Source: Sciurus carolinensis
Lineage: Eukaryota; Chordata; Mammalia; Rodentia; Sciuridae
Assembly (NCBI RefSeq): GCF_902686445.1
Contig: NC_062219.1
Span: 142,954,057-143,018,056, forward strand
DNA length: 64,000 nt
Reading direction: 5' to 3'
The number at the start of each line of letters is the position of its first letter. Position 1 is the first letter of the stretch. A program made the position numbers and the translations under genes. A model generated the notes under the pieces. That model was not told the origin of the DNA, ran no database searches, and saw only the letters and a list, made by a program, of their open reading frames with translations. Positions 43,819 to 54,849 of this stretch are shown here, piece by piece.

Positions 43819-44957
43819 ACACTAAAATTATTACACATCACCCACCTGTTCACACAGTGCTTCTCCCACCCTGTTTTTCCTGTTGCTGAGTTACTGGATG
43901 TACTTGGGTCTCAGTTGATTATCATATGTCTTTGAAAAAGTTTTCAAAAAACATGTAGGCATATGTTATCCCTTTCATATCTAAAATATCCTTTCTGTGG
44001 CCGTCACGTGTGAATAATATCTCATGGGATACGGCTCTCTCAGATCACATCTTTATCTCTCACAAATCTGTAGTCGCCACCTCCTAACATATATGCAGTG
44101 GAGAAAAAGTCTGAGACTGGCCTTTCTAATGACTAATTCTATGTGTCCACTGGACGGGGCCACAGGGTGCCCACAGATTTGGTCAGCCGTTATTCTAGGG
44201 CTTCCTGTGAAGTGTTTTTTGAATGAGACTAACATTTTAATTGGTAGACTAATTAAAGCAAAATTGCCTTCCTTAATGTAGATGGACCTCATTTAATCAG
44301 TTAAAGGCCTGAATGGAACCAAAAAATATCCCCTGAGTAGCGAGAATTCCTCCTGCCTGGTGGCCTTTGAACTAGATGCTAGATTTTATTGATTCTGTTT
44401 TGTTGTTGTTGTGTGTTTTGTTGTATTTTGTTTTGTTTTTCCTTCCTTTGAACTCAAACTGAAACACCCGCTCTTCCTGGGACCCATGCCTTCTGGCCTT
44501 AGAGACGGGGGCTTACACATTTGCAGCCCGTTTGTCCTGTCACTGTAGTAAATGCGATTGGTACAGTATGTGGCCTAGAATTTTTTCTGCTTCCATGCTT
44601 AGAATTTATTTTCTTAATCTGTGAAATTTAAAGTTTTACTTCTACACTTAGGAGTGGGTCTTTTTCACTCATCCCGTTTGGAACAAAAAATGCTCCAAAT
44701 GAGTGGTTCCACATGACAGCCACCTGCTCTGTGGAGCACAGAGAGGATGGTCATCTACTAGAAGAGAGGATGGTGGTGGGGATTTTAAATTCGGTGCTGT
44801 GCCTTTAAAGCTCACATCCCTGTTCTCTGCGCCTGTCAAAGCTTTTGGCTTGGTTATAATCCCCCACTCTCAACTGCTTTGATGCGGATCTGATGAAGAT
44901 GCAACTATTAAGAAACTTCTGCCCTTTGCATTAAGAAATTATATTTCCAATACTGAT
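43819..44957. other. Anonymous sequence
   Basis: It contains a (TTG)n/(TTTTG)n run at 44396-44440. No gene was recognised. Confidence 0.4.
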
Positions 44958-45398
44958 TGTTATGGTGTAAATATGTGGTAACCTCCAAAAGTTCATGTGT
45001 GAAGCAATGCAAGAATGTTTAAAGGTGAAATGATTAGATTGTGACTTATAACCTAATCAATGGATTAATCCACTGATATAGACCAACTGGGTGTTAATTG
45101 TTGGCTGGAAGGGAGTGGCTGGAGGAGCCAGGTCACTGGGAGAGTGCCTTTGGGGCATGTATTTTGTTCCTTCAGAGCAAAACATTTTCTCTCTACTTTC
45201 TGTTCCCAAGTCCTGAGCTGCTTTCCTCCACCACAGCCTTCTGCCTTGAAGCTCTGGGTCATCTTGGGCCCAGAGCTATGGAGTTTACAAGCCATGGACT
45301 GAACCTCTGAAACCACGAGACAAAATGAATTTTTCCTCCTCTGCATGGTTCTTGTCAGATGTTTTGATTACAGTAATGAAAAAGCTCACTAAAATACA
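44958..45398 (+). mobile_element. MaLR-like LTR, copy 4 of 5
   Basis: It starts 'tgttatggtgtaaatatgtg' and ends 'aagctcactaaaataca'. It shares 'aggtgaaatgattagattgt', 'aatcaatggattaatccact', 'gcctttggggcatgtatttt' and 'gaacctctgaaaccacgaga' with the other copies. The polyadenylation signal is mutated to AATGAA. It is 441 bp, close to full length. Confidence 0.8.
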
Positions 45399-45425
45399 CA
45401 TGGTCCCCAATTTATCACAGTTTGA

Positions 45426-45585
45426 CTCAGGAGTGCTCTGCTACTGAGCTGCATTCCCAGCCCTTTTTATTTTTTAGTTTGAGACAAGCTTTCATTAAGT
45501 GCTGCAGCTGTCCTTGAACTTTCAATCCTCCTGCCTCAGTCTCCAAAGTCACTGGGATTACAGGCATGCACCACCATGCCCAGTC
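45426..45585 (-). mobile_element. B1-dID SINE, antisense, 3' truncated
   Basis: 'ctgctactgagctgcattcc' (ID complement) leads to 'ttgagacaagctttcattaa' and 'gggattacaggcatgcacca'. The ID end and tail are partly lost. It sits just after LTR copy 4 in sequence ('ggtccccaatttatcacagt') that resembles a Tigger-like end. Confidence 0.87.
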
Positions 45586-46189
45586 TCAAACCATGCTACT
45601 TGCACAATGCATCATAATTACATTTAGTAGCCTGCTGGTCACAGTAAAATGACTGCTTTATGCAAATGATGTTGTGCTTCATGATTCCTAGCTACTTACA
45701 TGACCACATTTGATAGAATTCTTATTCACCACATTGTGGACCTGATCTTTTCTTATTTTGTGTACTCATTTCTCTTCTGTTCAGCACAACCCCTAGGTGG
45801 GTATGTGCACACTTCCATACATAACCACACTGCCTGCAAAGTAACCGCAGGTCCTACACAGGTCTACAGAGAATTCTGGGAGTTCCAGCTCACCCCCAGG
45901 GCCCTGTGTTCCAGGCATGCACTTCTTTTGCTTCCTTGTATTTAGTTAGCTTACTTTTGTCGATCCAGTTTCCACCTCTCTCCCAGGGGTCTTCAAAGCA
46001 GCATCCAGTTATTTCCTACCAGTTGCATTTACTCATTCATCAGTCACTCAACCAACCAGTCAGTCAGCAAATATTTCCTAGAAGTCACGCCTCACAGAGA
46101 GACCTAGAGGGATGAAGGAAGTTTAGACTGTTCTTCAAGAACCTCACAATTTAGTTTACTGTCCCCGAGGGTTATTTTCCAGTTTCCTG
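45586..46189. other. Anonymous sequence
   Basis: 46030-46090 ('actcattcatcagtcactca', 'cagcaaatatttcctagaag') may be a worn antisense L2 end. Nothing else was recognised. Confidence 0.4.
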
Positions 46190-46440
46190 GATGCCATGTG
46201 TCCCCTTGAAGTTCCTATGTTGAAACCCCAACCCCCAGGGTGGCATTCGGAGGTGGGGCCTTTGGGAGACACCATTATAAAAGAGGTTCAAGGGAGTTTG
46301 TCCCTTCAGTTGTGTGAGGACACACAAGGAAGGTTTCAGGCAATGAATAATCTGATCATGGATGAATTGCCTATGGCAAGAGTTCCATACCATAAAAAAA
46401 AAGAGGACAGTGGATACTGGGTTTTTAATGCCTGAGTCTT
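46190..46440 (+). mobile_element. MLT1/MST-type MaLR LTR fragment
   Basis: 'gttcctatgttgaaacccca', 'acccccagggtggcattcgg' and 'aggtggggcctttgggagac' are the signature 5' part of MaLR LTRs. It then diverges. The open frames here are incidental. Confidence 0.75.
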
Positions 46441-47156
46441 AGAAGGGAAGGGCGTGGGGTGTGAGAGCAGGGGGTGTGGGTGGGGAGGGAGCCTGGCACT
46501 GCAGAGAGACTTCACAAGGCCGGGCAGTCTCTGAATCCTGGGGCTGGGACAAGAAAATAAACAACAGACCAAATATTGAGCAACACCTCAAAACTGTCGT
46601 CATTCCTGTTAATAGGCTTATAATCAATCCAGCTGGACCAGCCCCAGGGAGAGCAAGGAGGAGCAAAGCAGTTTGGGGACACAAGCCCATTTTTCCAACA
46701 CCCCAGACTCCATGTCACTCTAAACAACTGGTGGATGAATCTGTAAGTTCTCCCTGTACATAGGAGTGATTTGATTTTCTAGGTAACAAATGATAAATCA
46801 GTCCAATTTTATTTAAAAAAAAAAAAAACACTGTTTGGTTAGCTTAATATTGTTTCATCTGTAGGTAAGACTTGAATTTCAATTTCAAGTTAGGAGACAT
46901 AAAGCAAGAACAATGTTGGGAGTTTACTTGTAATTCAAGGGGAAGCTGCCAGAACCAGGCGCCTGCGTTCTCACGGGACATGGAAGTGAGACACAACGAA
47001 AGCAAAAGGTCAGCGAATTTGGGGCTTCGTGGTTCCAAAAGTCACCTCCATCTGCGTCATAGTTTGGGCCCTGCACTGTGACCTGCGGTCATAGAGAAAC
47101 TGGCTCAGAAATATTTCAAGTTACCTTTAGATCTGGAAATACTGCTTGCAAGGGTG
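46441..47156. other. Anonymous sequence
   Basis: It contains a G-rich run at about 46448-46490 and A-rich sequence at 46812-46829. No gene was recognised. Confidence 0.4.
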
Positions 47157-47525
47157 TATAAGTCTATTCCATCTGCCATAACAAAATACCATAGACGGGG
47201 TAGCTTAGCAGAAATGTGCTCTTCACCATTCTGGAGGCTAGAAGTCAAAGATCAAGGTTTGAGCTGATCCGATTTTTGGTGAGGGCTCTCTCTGAATTGC
47301 AAACAGCCACCTTCTCATGGAATCCTCATCTGTCAAAATCAGAAGGCTTTTTCTTTCCCTCTTTCTATAAAGACACCAATCCTATCAGATCAGGGTCCCA
47401 CCCTTAAATCTTTGTTTAACCTTAACTACCTCCTAAAAGCCTGATCTCCAAATAGAGTCACACTGGGGATTAGAGCTTTAATACACTCCAGAAGGACACA
47501 GGTCCATCCATAAACAGGTTATAGA
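47157..47525 (-). mobile_element. MLT1-type MaLR LTR, antisense
   Basis: 'ccataacaaaataccataga', 'ggaggctagaagtcaaagat', 'tggtgagggctctctctgaa', 'ctcctaaaagcctgatctcc' and 'aaatagagtcacactgggga' are in antisense MaLR order. Confidence 0.85.
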
Positions 47526-48555
47526 ATTCCTTACCAAAATCAAACTATTCGTCGTTTCCTTAAAATCGTTTTGACTTTGCAACAACACCAGTGTTTGGCT
47601 ATGTAAATAGTACCCAGCAGTCAAAAAAGCACCAAACACGTTAAATTCCCCATGTCACAGATAAATTTTCTGAGAGACTTCCTATTTGCCTTAATCCATT
47701 GAAATCCCAAATCTAAAAATATGTTTCATTTTCTGAAGCTAAGATGCAATGTGTTGACTAGACATTCTAAATCTATTTACTTCAAAAATATTCTCTGATG
47801 AAGTTTCAGTTGCCATGACTGACGTATTCTAAGCCACAACACCAGCTATGCTTGCTCCACACCTTTGCGTACCCACTGGTACTCTATGGAACAAGAGAGC
47901 CCTGGGATAGGAGATGGCTATTTTTTCTACCTATTTCCACCAACCTTGCTGTAGATAGTTAGGACAAACTATAGCACCCTGGGGACTACTTGGTGTTCTT
48001 GGTGGAATATCCATTCAGGGTCCTAGGAAAGCTCTTATTAAGAATGTGTGCATACCTGGCCCCTCTTGTTTGGAGTTAAGTAGTTCCTTGAACCAAGATA
48101 TCCTGTGGATGTCAAAGCCCCTGAGGTGTTAAGATTCTCTGTTGTCTCATTTACTGTGTGTATCTTTGATTAATGGACCAACATTCCAACACAGAGACTT
48201 AAGCACCTCCAAAGGTAATTTGCTTCAAGAAGAATCTCACTGGCACCTGAATTCAACCCACCTGGGAATAGCAACTGCGCTGTTTGTTCTGTTGCATGAG
48301 TGCATGCTGATGTTCATGGGCACAAAAAGCTGGGAGACCTAGTAAAATAAATCCAAGTGGAGTCAATTGTCAGAGCGTAAATAATGGTTAAGAAAGGATA
48401 TCACTTAAGTGATATATAAACTCCTTTAAGAAAATCTCACATACTTACTTCAGTATATCCTTAGATTCTTTCCATAGTATTGTTTAAACATTAGAGACAT
48501 AAAAGTACATATAAATACCTAAGATTCCTATCTAAAAATCTATCTACAGCATTAT
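47526..48555. other. Anonymous sequence
   Basis: 1.0 kb with no recognised repeat. Short open frames only. Confidence 0.4.
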
Positions 48556-48570
48556 AAAAAATACAATTAA

Positions 48571-48630
48571 CCATGTACAAATAGAGAAACAACATGTATC
48601 CCATTTGTATACAATAATAATAAAAATTAA
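48571..48630 (+). mobile_element. Very short LINE-1 3'-end insertion
   Basis: 'tatcccatttgtatacaata' and the A-rich end parallel the last bases of the full-length L1 (about 11515-11580, 'tccatttgtgtacaatga'). The flanks 'aaaaatacaattaa' (48557-48570) and 'aaaaacacaattaa' (48631-48644) agree at 13 of 14 positions. This is about as short as an L1 insertion gets. Confidence 0.6.
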
Positions 48631-48644
48631 AAAAACACAATTAA

Positions 48645-49296
48645 AAGCAAATGAAAATATATCAATAAATTAAAATTAAAATATTTTTTCCATGTTGGGA
48701 GCTCTTCAGTTAAATTATTGCCAGTAACACGATTGCATGAGAAGGTAGAGGACTGCTTTTCTCCCTTAACTAGGAAAATTTTGACGGTTTTATGTTTTAT
48801 AATTATATATTCATAAATCACATTATGTTTAATATGATAAAATGTGGATTATACAACCTATATTTTAGATAATAAGATTTATGCATTTAAATATATTTAT
48901 ATTTATCATAAAACTAAATAATTATTATAACATTTTAATTTTATAGATTTTTTAATTAAGAAATTAAAGGGGTATGAAACCAATTAAAATTATTCAAATA
49001 TCTAATATGCAGAGATCTGCCCAGTTTAGGATTTTTTTGTTTTCTTCTCTTTTTAATGCATAATGTGAAAGAAAGAATTGGGATCAGCAAGTCAATTTAT
49101 AGACAATTTTTTTTGCAACCTCCTTTGCCTCAGTCTGGGTGATCGACCTTCCCTATTTACTGGGACTCTGGGGTTTCCTGGGACACGGGACTTATAACAT
49201 TAAAACCAGAACAGTCCCGGGCAGAGATGGTTGATCACACTTTTAGCATTCTTCCTACTAAATATGTGCATATTTTGAGCTCTAGCTTCTCTGGCT
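48645..49296. other. Anonymous AT-rich sequence
   Basis: Very AT-rich, especially 48780-48960. No element was recognised. Confidence 0.4.
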
Positions 49297-49566
49297 GTTA
49301 TGGTTTGGATATGAGGTGCGCCTCTCTTCTTCCTTTACTTCTTCACTCTCTCTTTCTGGATTCTGGCTTGAGTTGGTCACCTTCTCCTTTCCGAGGTGAA
49401 GGAAGTGAGCTAGGTCCTCCCCCTACTGCTGCCTCATCTTAGGCCCAGAACAATGGAGTCTCCATCTATGGACTGAGACCTCTGAAACTTTGAGCCCAAA
49501 TAAACTTTTTCTGCTCTAAGTTCTTGTTGGGTATTTTGTCACAATGACAAAGAAGCTGACCTACAA
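49297..49566 (+). mobile_element. MaLR-like LTR, copy 5 of 5, internally deleted
   Basis: It begins 'tgttatggtttggatatgag' and ends 'agaagctgacctacaa', with 'aacaatggagtctccatcta' and 'ctttgagcccaaataaactt' (AATAAA kept). It is 270 bp. The 'gtgaaatgattagatta' block seen in the other copies is missing, so roughly 170 bases of the middle were lost. Confidence 0.78.
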
Positions 49567-50838
49567 CGCTTGATTTCCTTCATTAGTCAACATTCTTCAT
49601 TCAATTTTCCAAACTCTGTTGAAATATCTTAACTCCAGTGTTGCCTCTCTTGTTCTCTTTGATGCTCAAGCCTAAGAACTGTGTTTTATCTGCAGTCCCT
49701 GGCTATCATTTTCCTGGGTCTCAGGAGACAGAGCTGACAAGCAGGTGAGGTCTGTTCATAACCTTGAACCAGGAGCTGTGAGATTCTTTTGAGTATCATG
49801 TGCTGAAATCTCCATGGAATTCCCAAGTTTCTCAAGAAACTCTTCTGTGTCCATCTTGGACTTACCAGGTTTGCTGGGTTTTCATAGTTCTTAGCCAGCA
49901 AAGCAGAACTCCTTAGCTCCAGTGTAATGCTGAATTAGGATTTCTGATTATGCAAAACTCATTTAAATGATATTGAATAGCCACTTTTTAGAACATCCTT
50001 AAAATAAGCACAGATAAAATTTAATGCTGATTTTAAAATGCCTCTTAAATCTCCAGGAATAATCTGCACAATCAAGAGTGACTTCTCATAGATCATCTTT
50101 GCCCCAGATTTGTATAAAAAGTGTTTAAAAATATGAAAGAAATAATGATTATGAGTTCGAGTTGACTTGAAACATAGTAAAATCTTAGCAAGTCCATTTT
50201 ATGTAAATAGTACTAGATTCAGTCACAGATCTATTTTCTGAGGACAGTTTTCTAAGAGAGTCTCTAAATAAGATTATAGAATAACAAAATAGAATGTTCA
50301 CCTGACTTCTCATTCCCAGGAGATAGGTTCCTAGGAAAAAGTCTTTTTCCTCTTGCAATTTGAAATATTATCCACATTACCCCTTGAATATTTTTGAGTA
50401 GTAGTGTCCTACCGGTTCAAGCTTTTTCAAGGGCCTATATTTGCCACCAATAGGTAGACTACTTTTACAGATGTTTTTACCATAGCTTAATGTCTTGGTT
50501 CAAATGTATAATGAATCAAAAGTGAGACAATTTGTCATGTCTTAAAACTTACAGGACCCATTTCAGAACATCATCGTTTAGACAGTCTGGGGTTGAATCT
50601 TTTCCCATCTTGAGACCCATTGATGTTAATATGAGTGATGGGAATAATTTAATCATTAAGAACCCATGAATTTAAAGACAAACATTCTCTTCTTAACAGA
50701 TTTGGAAAGACAAAAGGCAAATCTATTTGGAGGATAATTTTTGCTTATTCTATTATTATTGAAAATGTATTGGTTTGAATCTGTTCTTTACAATCCCTCC
50801 AAATTCTTTTTGGTTAACTCTTCAAACTAATGGTATCT
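49567..50838. other. Anonymous sequence
   Basis: 1.27 kb without recognised repeats or genes. Confidence 0.4.
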
Positions 50839-50840
50839 AA

Positions 50841-51055
50841 TTTTTTTTTTGGGGGGGGGGATGCCAGGGATTGAACTCAGGGGCATTCGATCACTGAGAC
50901 ACATCCACGGCCCTATTTTTGCATTTTATTAGAGACAGGGTCTCACTGAGTTGCTTAGCACCTCATTTTCACTGAGGCTGGCTTTGAACTCACAATCTTC
51001 CTGCCTCAGCCACATGAACCACTGGGATTACAGGTGTGCTCCACCATGCCCTGTT
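50841..51055 (-). mobile_element. B1-dID SINE, antisense, with T10G10 junction
   Basis: A run of ten T then ten G (50841-50860) precedes 'atgccagggattgaactcag' (ID complement). B1 complement follows ('agagacagggtctcactgag', 'ccactgggattacaggtgtg'). A short extra segment ('cacctcattttcactgagg') breaks the B1 half. Confidence 0.9.
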
Positions 51056-51150
51056 GTTTTGTTTGTTTGTTTGTTTGTTGTGTTTGTTTTTTGGTTTGTT
51101 GGTGGTGGTTTTTTGTTTGTTTGTTTGTTTTTGTTGTTTTTTTTTTTTTG
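51056..51150. repeat. (TTTG)n / poly-T low-complexity run
   Basis: GTTT units with GGT interruptions, ending in a run of T. It directly follows the B1 5' end of the preceding antisense SINE. Confidence 0.88.
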
Positions 51151-52969
51151 TCTCAAGCTTTTATTTCTTTTATTATAAACATTTTGAATTTCTTGGATTG
51201 AAAGAAAGAAAAAAAGTCCTCCGAGAAATATTTTTGCCCTTGATAAATTTTTTAAAATGTTCAATAAAATACTAAGTATGGAAGATTAGTATATTTTCTA
51301 AAAAAGATTGATTATAATGTCTTCTACAATATGAAGGCCCTCTTTAAAGACACCGTTACTCATTCAGTGGTTAGAATTTTCATTTCATGATTGTTTAAGT
51401 CATAAACTCTTTAATGTTTTGTGAGATGGGAATTTTATAGATCATTTTTTCAATCAAATAACTCAGAAGTAATTCCCATTTCTTTAAATCACACACAAGG
51501 CAAGAACATAGTTCCCACAACTCTAATTTTAATGTCCATAAATATCTTGTATCAGGATAAAGATTTGTGATGAACTCATATTCTCAGAGTGTGATCATGG
51601 CTATAATACTTCACTATATTCATCTCCACTTATTGGATTATAGAGGACATGAAAATAAAATGTATATCAAATGCAAATGGAAGGAGAAAAAAATTCATAT
51701 GGGCAGGTTGGCAGTCTGAAATGGGAACCGTTTTCTCTTTGAGGATATTGAGGGTGGTCTGCAAGGTTGTTCTAGAGGTATAACATTTTCCTTACTTCCC
51801 TTAGGATTAATTAGCTCTTTTCTTCCCCAAAAGAAGACTCAGTTCTTCTTACTGTCTTTTTAGATCTCCTCAAGATTCAAAGCAATAACCCCATTCACCA
51901 TTTCCTGTGGCTTTTCTACCCAAGGCCAGGAGCAAATTTTTTTTGAGTCTGGGTTAAGATTTAGGATTTAACAAATTATAAACATAGCAAGATAGAATTG
52001 CTGAAATTTTATAGACAGATGAGCTCAATAGGGTATCATAAACGTTTGACTTGAGTTCCAAGCTGATGGTTAGAAATGTTTTCCTGCAGAATTAACAATA
52101 CTTGTGGAAGGTAAGTTTTAACTCACCACATGTATACATTGTTACTGATCTTAGACCTTGGTCATCCCATGTAACATTGTTTTATAGGAAAACAAGCTCC
52201 ATGTTTCAATTTCCAGATGCCCTGGGCACCTCCCTCCATAGCTACCTTCACAATGAGAACACATTCCACCACTTTCCACTTGTGATATAGCACCTAGTCA
52301 CTCTGGGGGAAAAAAAAACAGGATCCTAAGGTATTCTCGAAGTAGGTTTCCAAATCTCCATAGCAAAGGGGAGACTGTTTAAACACTGGAGAGGCTTAAA
52401 GATCTAGTTTTCAACAGGTGGTGTGTTAATTTTCAGGCTTAAAAAATAAGTGACTTTCCTGGGGGCTTACTCTGCTGTTCACCTCAACTTTAGAAACTAT
52501 GACCTCTGTGAGTGAAATACAGTCATGAAAGAAAACATGTTGGTGCTCTCTATGGAAGAGAGAAGAAATAAACTCCTTTCTTTACATCCATGCCATGTAA
52601 CACAATCTATAAACTTTAAGGACCTCTGAGGATTTGACTGCATCCCTAATTGTGGATATTAAACATGGCCATGGAATCTTTCTTCCATTTTCCATAAACC
52701 GTCTTAACAACACATGAGTGGTGTGTCTCATTTTTTATTTTATTTTTTGACCTTTAGCCATATTATATACACAAACCATGCTTACCAAATGCTTTACTTT
52801 TTTTAGCCAATTTGGCTTCAACTGTATAGAAATAGTGGAGAAAAAAAATGAATTAGTGCCTCATCTCAGCAGTGAGGTGACATTACATTTCCTGTCCTTT
52901 CTAATCCCTCCTGTGAAATATAAACAATATTAACATTTTGAATCTTGCCAGTTAAATTTTTTTTTTTAG
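51151..52969. other. Anonymous AT-rich sequence
   Basis: 1.8 kb. A donor-like 'aaggtaagt' at 52108-52116 exists, but no exon can be supported around it. Confidence 0.4.
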
Positions 52970-53090
52970 TAATTTGCTTCTTCCCTTTGACAATTTAAAC
53001 ACTGTGGTTCTGAATTTTCTCATCTGTAAAATAAAGGAATTAGACCAAATAATAACATCCAAGGATTTTTCTAACTGAAAAGTCTATAAT
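52970..53090 (+). mobile_element. MIR SINE fragment
   Basis: 'tttgcttcttccctttgaca' and 'ttctcatctgtaaaataaag' followed by 'gaattagacc' match the MIR 3' half. Confidence 0.65.
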
Positions 53091-54145
53091 ATTACTTAAA
53101 TTTATAGTAGGATTGAACAAATACATGAATATATTGTAGATAATGAGAACTGGTTTTTCATGTTTGTAGGAAAACAAGTTAGAAATAAGGAAAAAGGGAC
53201 AACAGAATGAACTCTGTAATATTGGACTGAAGCTAAAGATATTTTTAAGAATTCATTACTTTTGATATAGATATGGATGGATAGGCAGTATTCACAGACA
53301 CCTGATAAATATGTGCACATGCATAGATTCATATGCAAGCACATGTTTCCTAGCTCTGTCTGCTGAGTAGGCCTAGGAACAATAGTAGGTCCACTAGCAA
53401 CTAGCAAACCAAGAGCCCAGATAACGGTTCTCAATCAAGTCTCTGTTAAAAGAAACCCAGATTCAGACAAGGAAAATTATCAGAAGATGCCAGAACATCT
53501 TGTGGTGCTAAAAAGTAAAAATTCATTGGAAAAAATAAGGGGGCATACCAAAAAACAGAGGGATCAATTTGGAGAAGTTCCCAATGGCCAAAGCTGGAAG
53601 AATTTGAGTGAGGAAACAAGTATTGATTGTATCAAATTGTAACCCACTGGTTAAAATAAGTATCCACTCAAGTCCACACTTGCTCCATCGGTCAATCCAT
53701 ACAGGAGAAGAAACACCTCTTTTTTACAATAGAATCTCAATTAGCAAGTATGAAAGAAATGAGGGAGATAGGAAATGACAGAGGAACAGTTTGAAAAATG
53801 GTAAAATCAGTGGGCAAACCCATGATGAGAAACTAGAATGAACAATGGTGTGGCTTTAATGTTTCTCCTCACAAGAAACTTATTCATTAAAAAGGGGAAG
53901 TCCTGGTTTTGTATGGAGAAACCTAACAAACTAACTTCACAAGTCATCAAACTGAGCATCACTAATAATCAGATCCTGAAATCATACATCCCTGATACGA
54001 TGCTCTGAGAAAGACAGGACACTCCTTCTGCATTCATTCCAGAAACACAAAATCCCAGTCAAATGCTGAGAAAGTGCCAGGTGAGTGTAACATGAGGATA
54101 TTCCACAAAATGACTGGCCATACTCTTCAGAAGCATCAAGATTGG

Positions 54146-54263
54146 CTAGGAGTGTAACTCAGTGGAAGACCACTTGCCTGGCATGCATATGGCCCTAGGT
54201 GGTGTCCCCAGCACCACACACACACACACACACTGTCAAAGTCATTAAAAAAAAAAAAAAAAA
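54146..54263 (+). mobile_element. ID SINE, sense, with (CA)n and poly-A tail
   Basis: 'ggctaggagtgtaactcagt', 'ggaagaccacttgcctggca', 'gccctaggtggtgtccccag' then (CA)n and 17 A (54247-54263). It is nested in the L1M 3' UTR. The B-box region is altered. Confidence 0.87.
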
Positions 54264-54435
54264 GATGGAGAAGCTGCCACAGAGAAAAAAGAGGAAGAAT
54301 ACATTACAATTAAATGTCACATGGTGCAGGGTTAGATCCTAGAACAAAATAGACATTAATGGAGAAAATCTGTGAGAGCTGACAAGAGTTTGTAAGGTAA
54401 TTCATTATATTGTATCTATTCATTTGCTTCATAGA

Positions 54436-54472
54436 AAGACCTTTCTCATATCATAGAAAATCAAGTTATTAG
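54436..54472 (+). repeat. 37-bp direct repeat, copy A
   Basis: Identical over 37 bases to 55371-55407, beginning AAGACCTTTCTCATATCATA. The flanking bases differ on both sides. Confidence 0.97.
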
Positions 54473-54849
54473 CACTAGGTAAAGGAGTACAGGAACTCTC
54501 TGGAGTGTTTGTACAACTTTTTTTCCAAGTCTAGAATCATTTAATTTTAAAAGTAACAATAAAGACATAATAGTAATGATTTACAGATTTTTTTAAATGG
54601 TGACATTCATTTAACAAGTGGTTTTGAATGACCCCTCTGTGCTAGTCAAAGATCTGGGAGACATCTAAAGCTGCAGTACACATGTCTAGTTATCATAAGT
54701 AATCCATAATCACCAATATTAAGACAGGAATTCTCATTTTCCAAGAAACAGAGATCAAACATTCCTATAATGTCATCCTTATAATGGTGACATGACAAGA
54801 GTAATAAATAGCAAACATATTGCAAATTAATCCATAAACACCATGTATT

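Larger units (their letters stand above)
53340..54570 (+). mobile_element. Ancient LINE-1 3' UTR, interrupted by an ID SINE
   Basis: 'gtaacccactggttaaaata', 'gaacaatggtgtggctttaa', 'gaaacacaaaatcccagtca' and the terminal 'gtacaggaactctctggagt' then 'agtctagaatcatttaattt' follow the L1MB-class 3' UTR to its end near 54570. An ID element sits at 54146-54263. Confidence 0.7.

Noticed and set aside
52100..52300. Possible exon with donor-like 'aaggtaagt' at 52108
   Set aside because: No acceptor or coding signal can be paired with it, and such words are common by chance.
54144..54210. tRNA-like gene
   Set aside because: The tRNA-like features belong to ID SINEs, with A-rich tails and target duplications. 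No cloverleaf tRNA gene was found.
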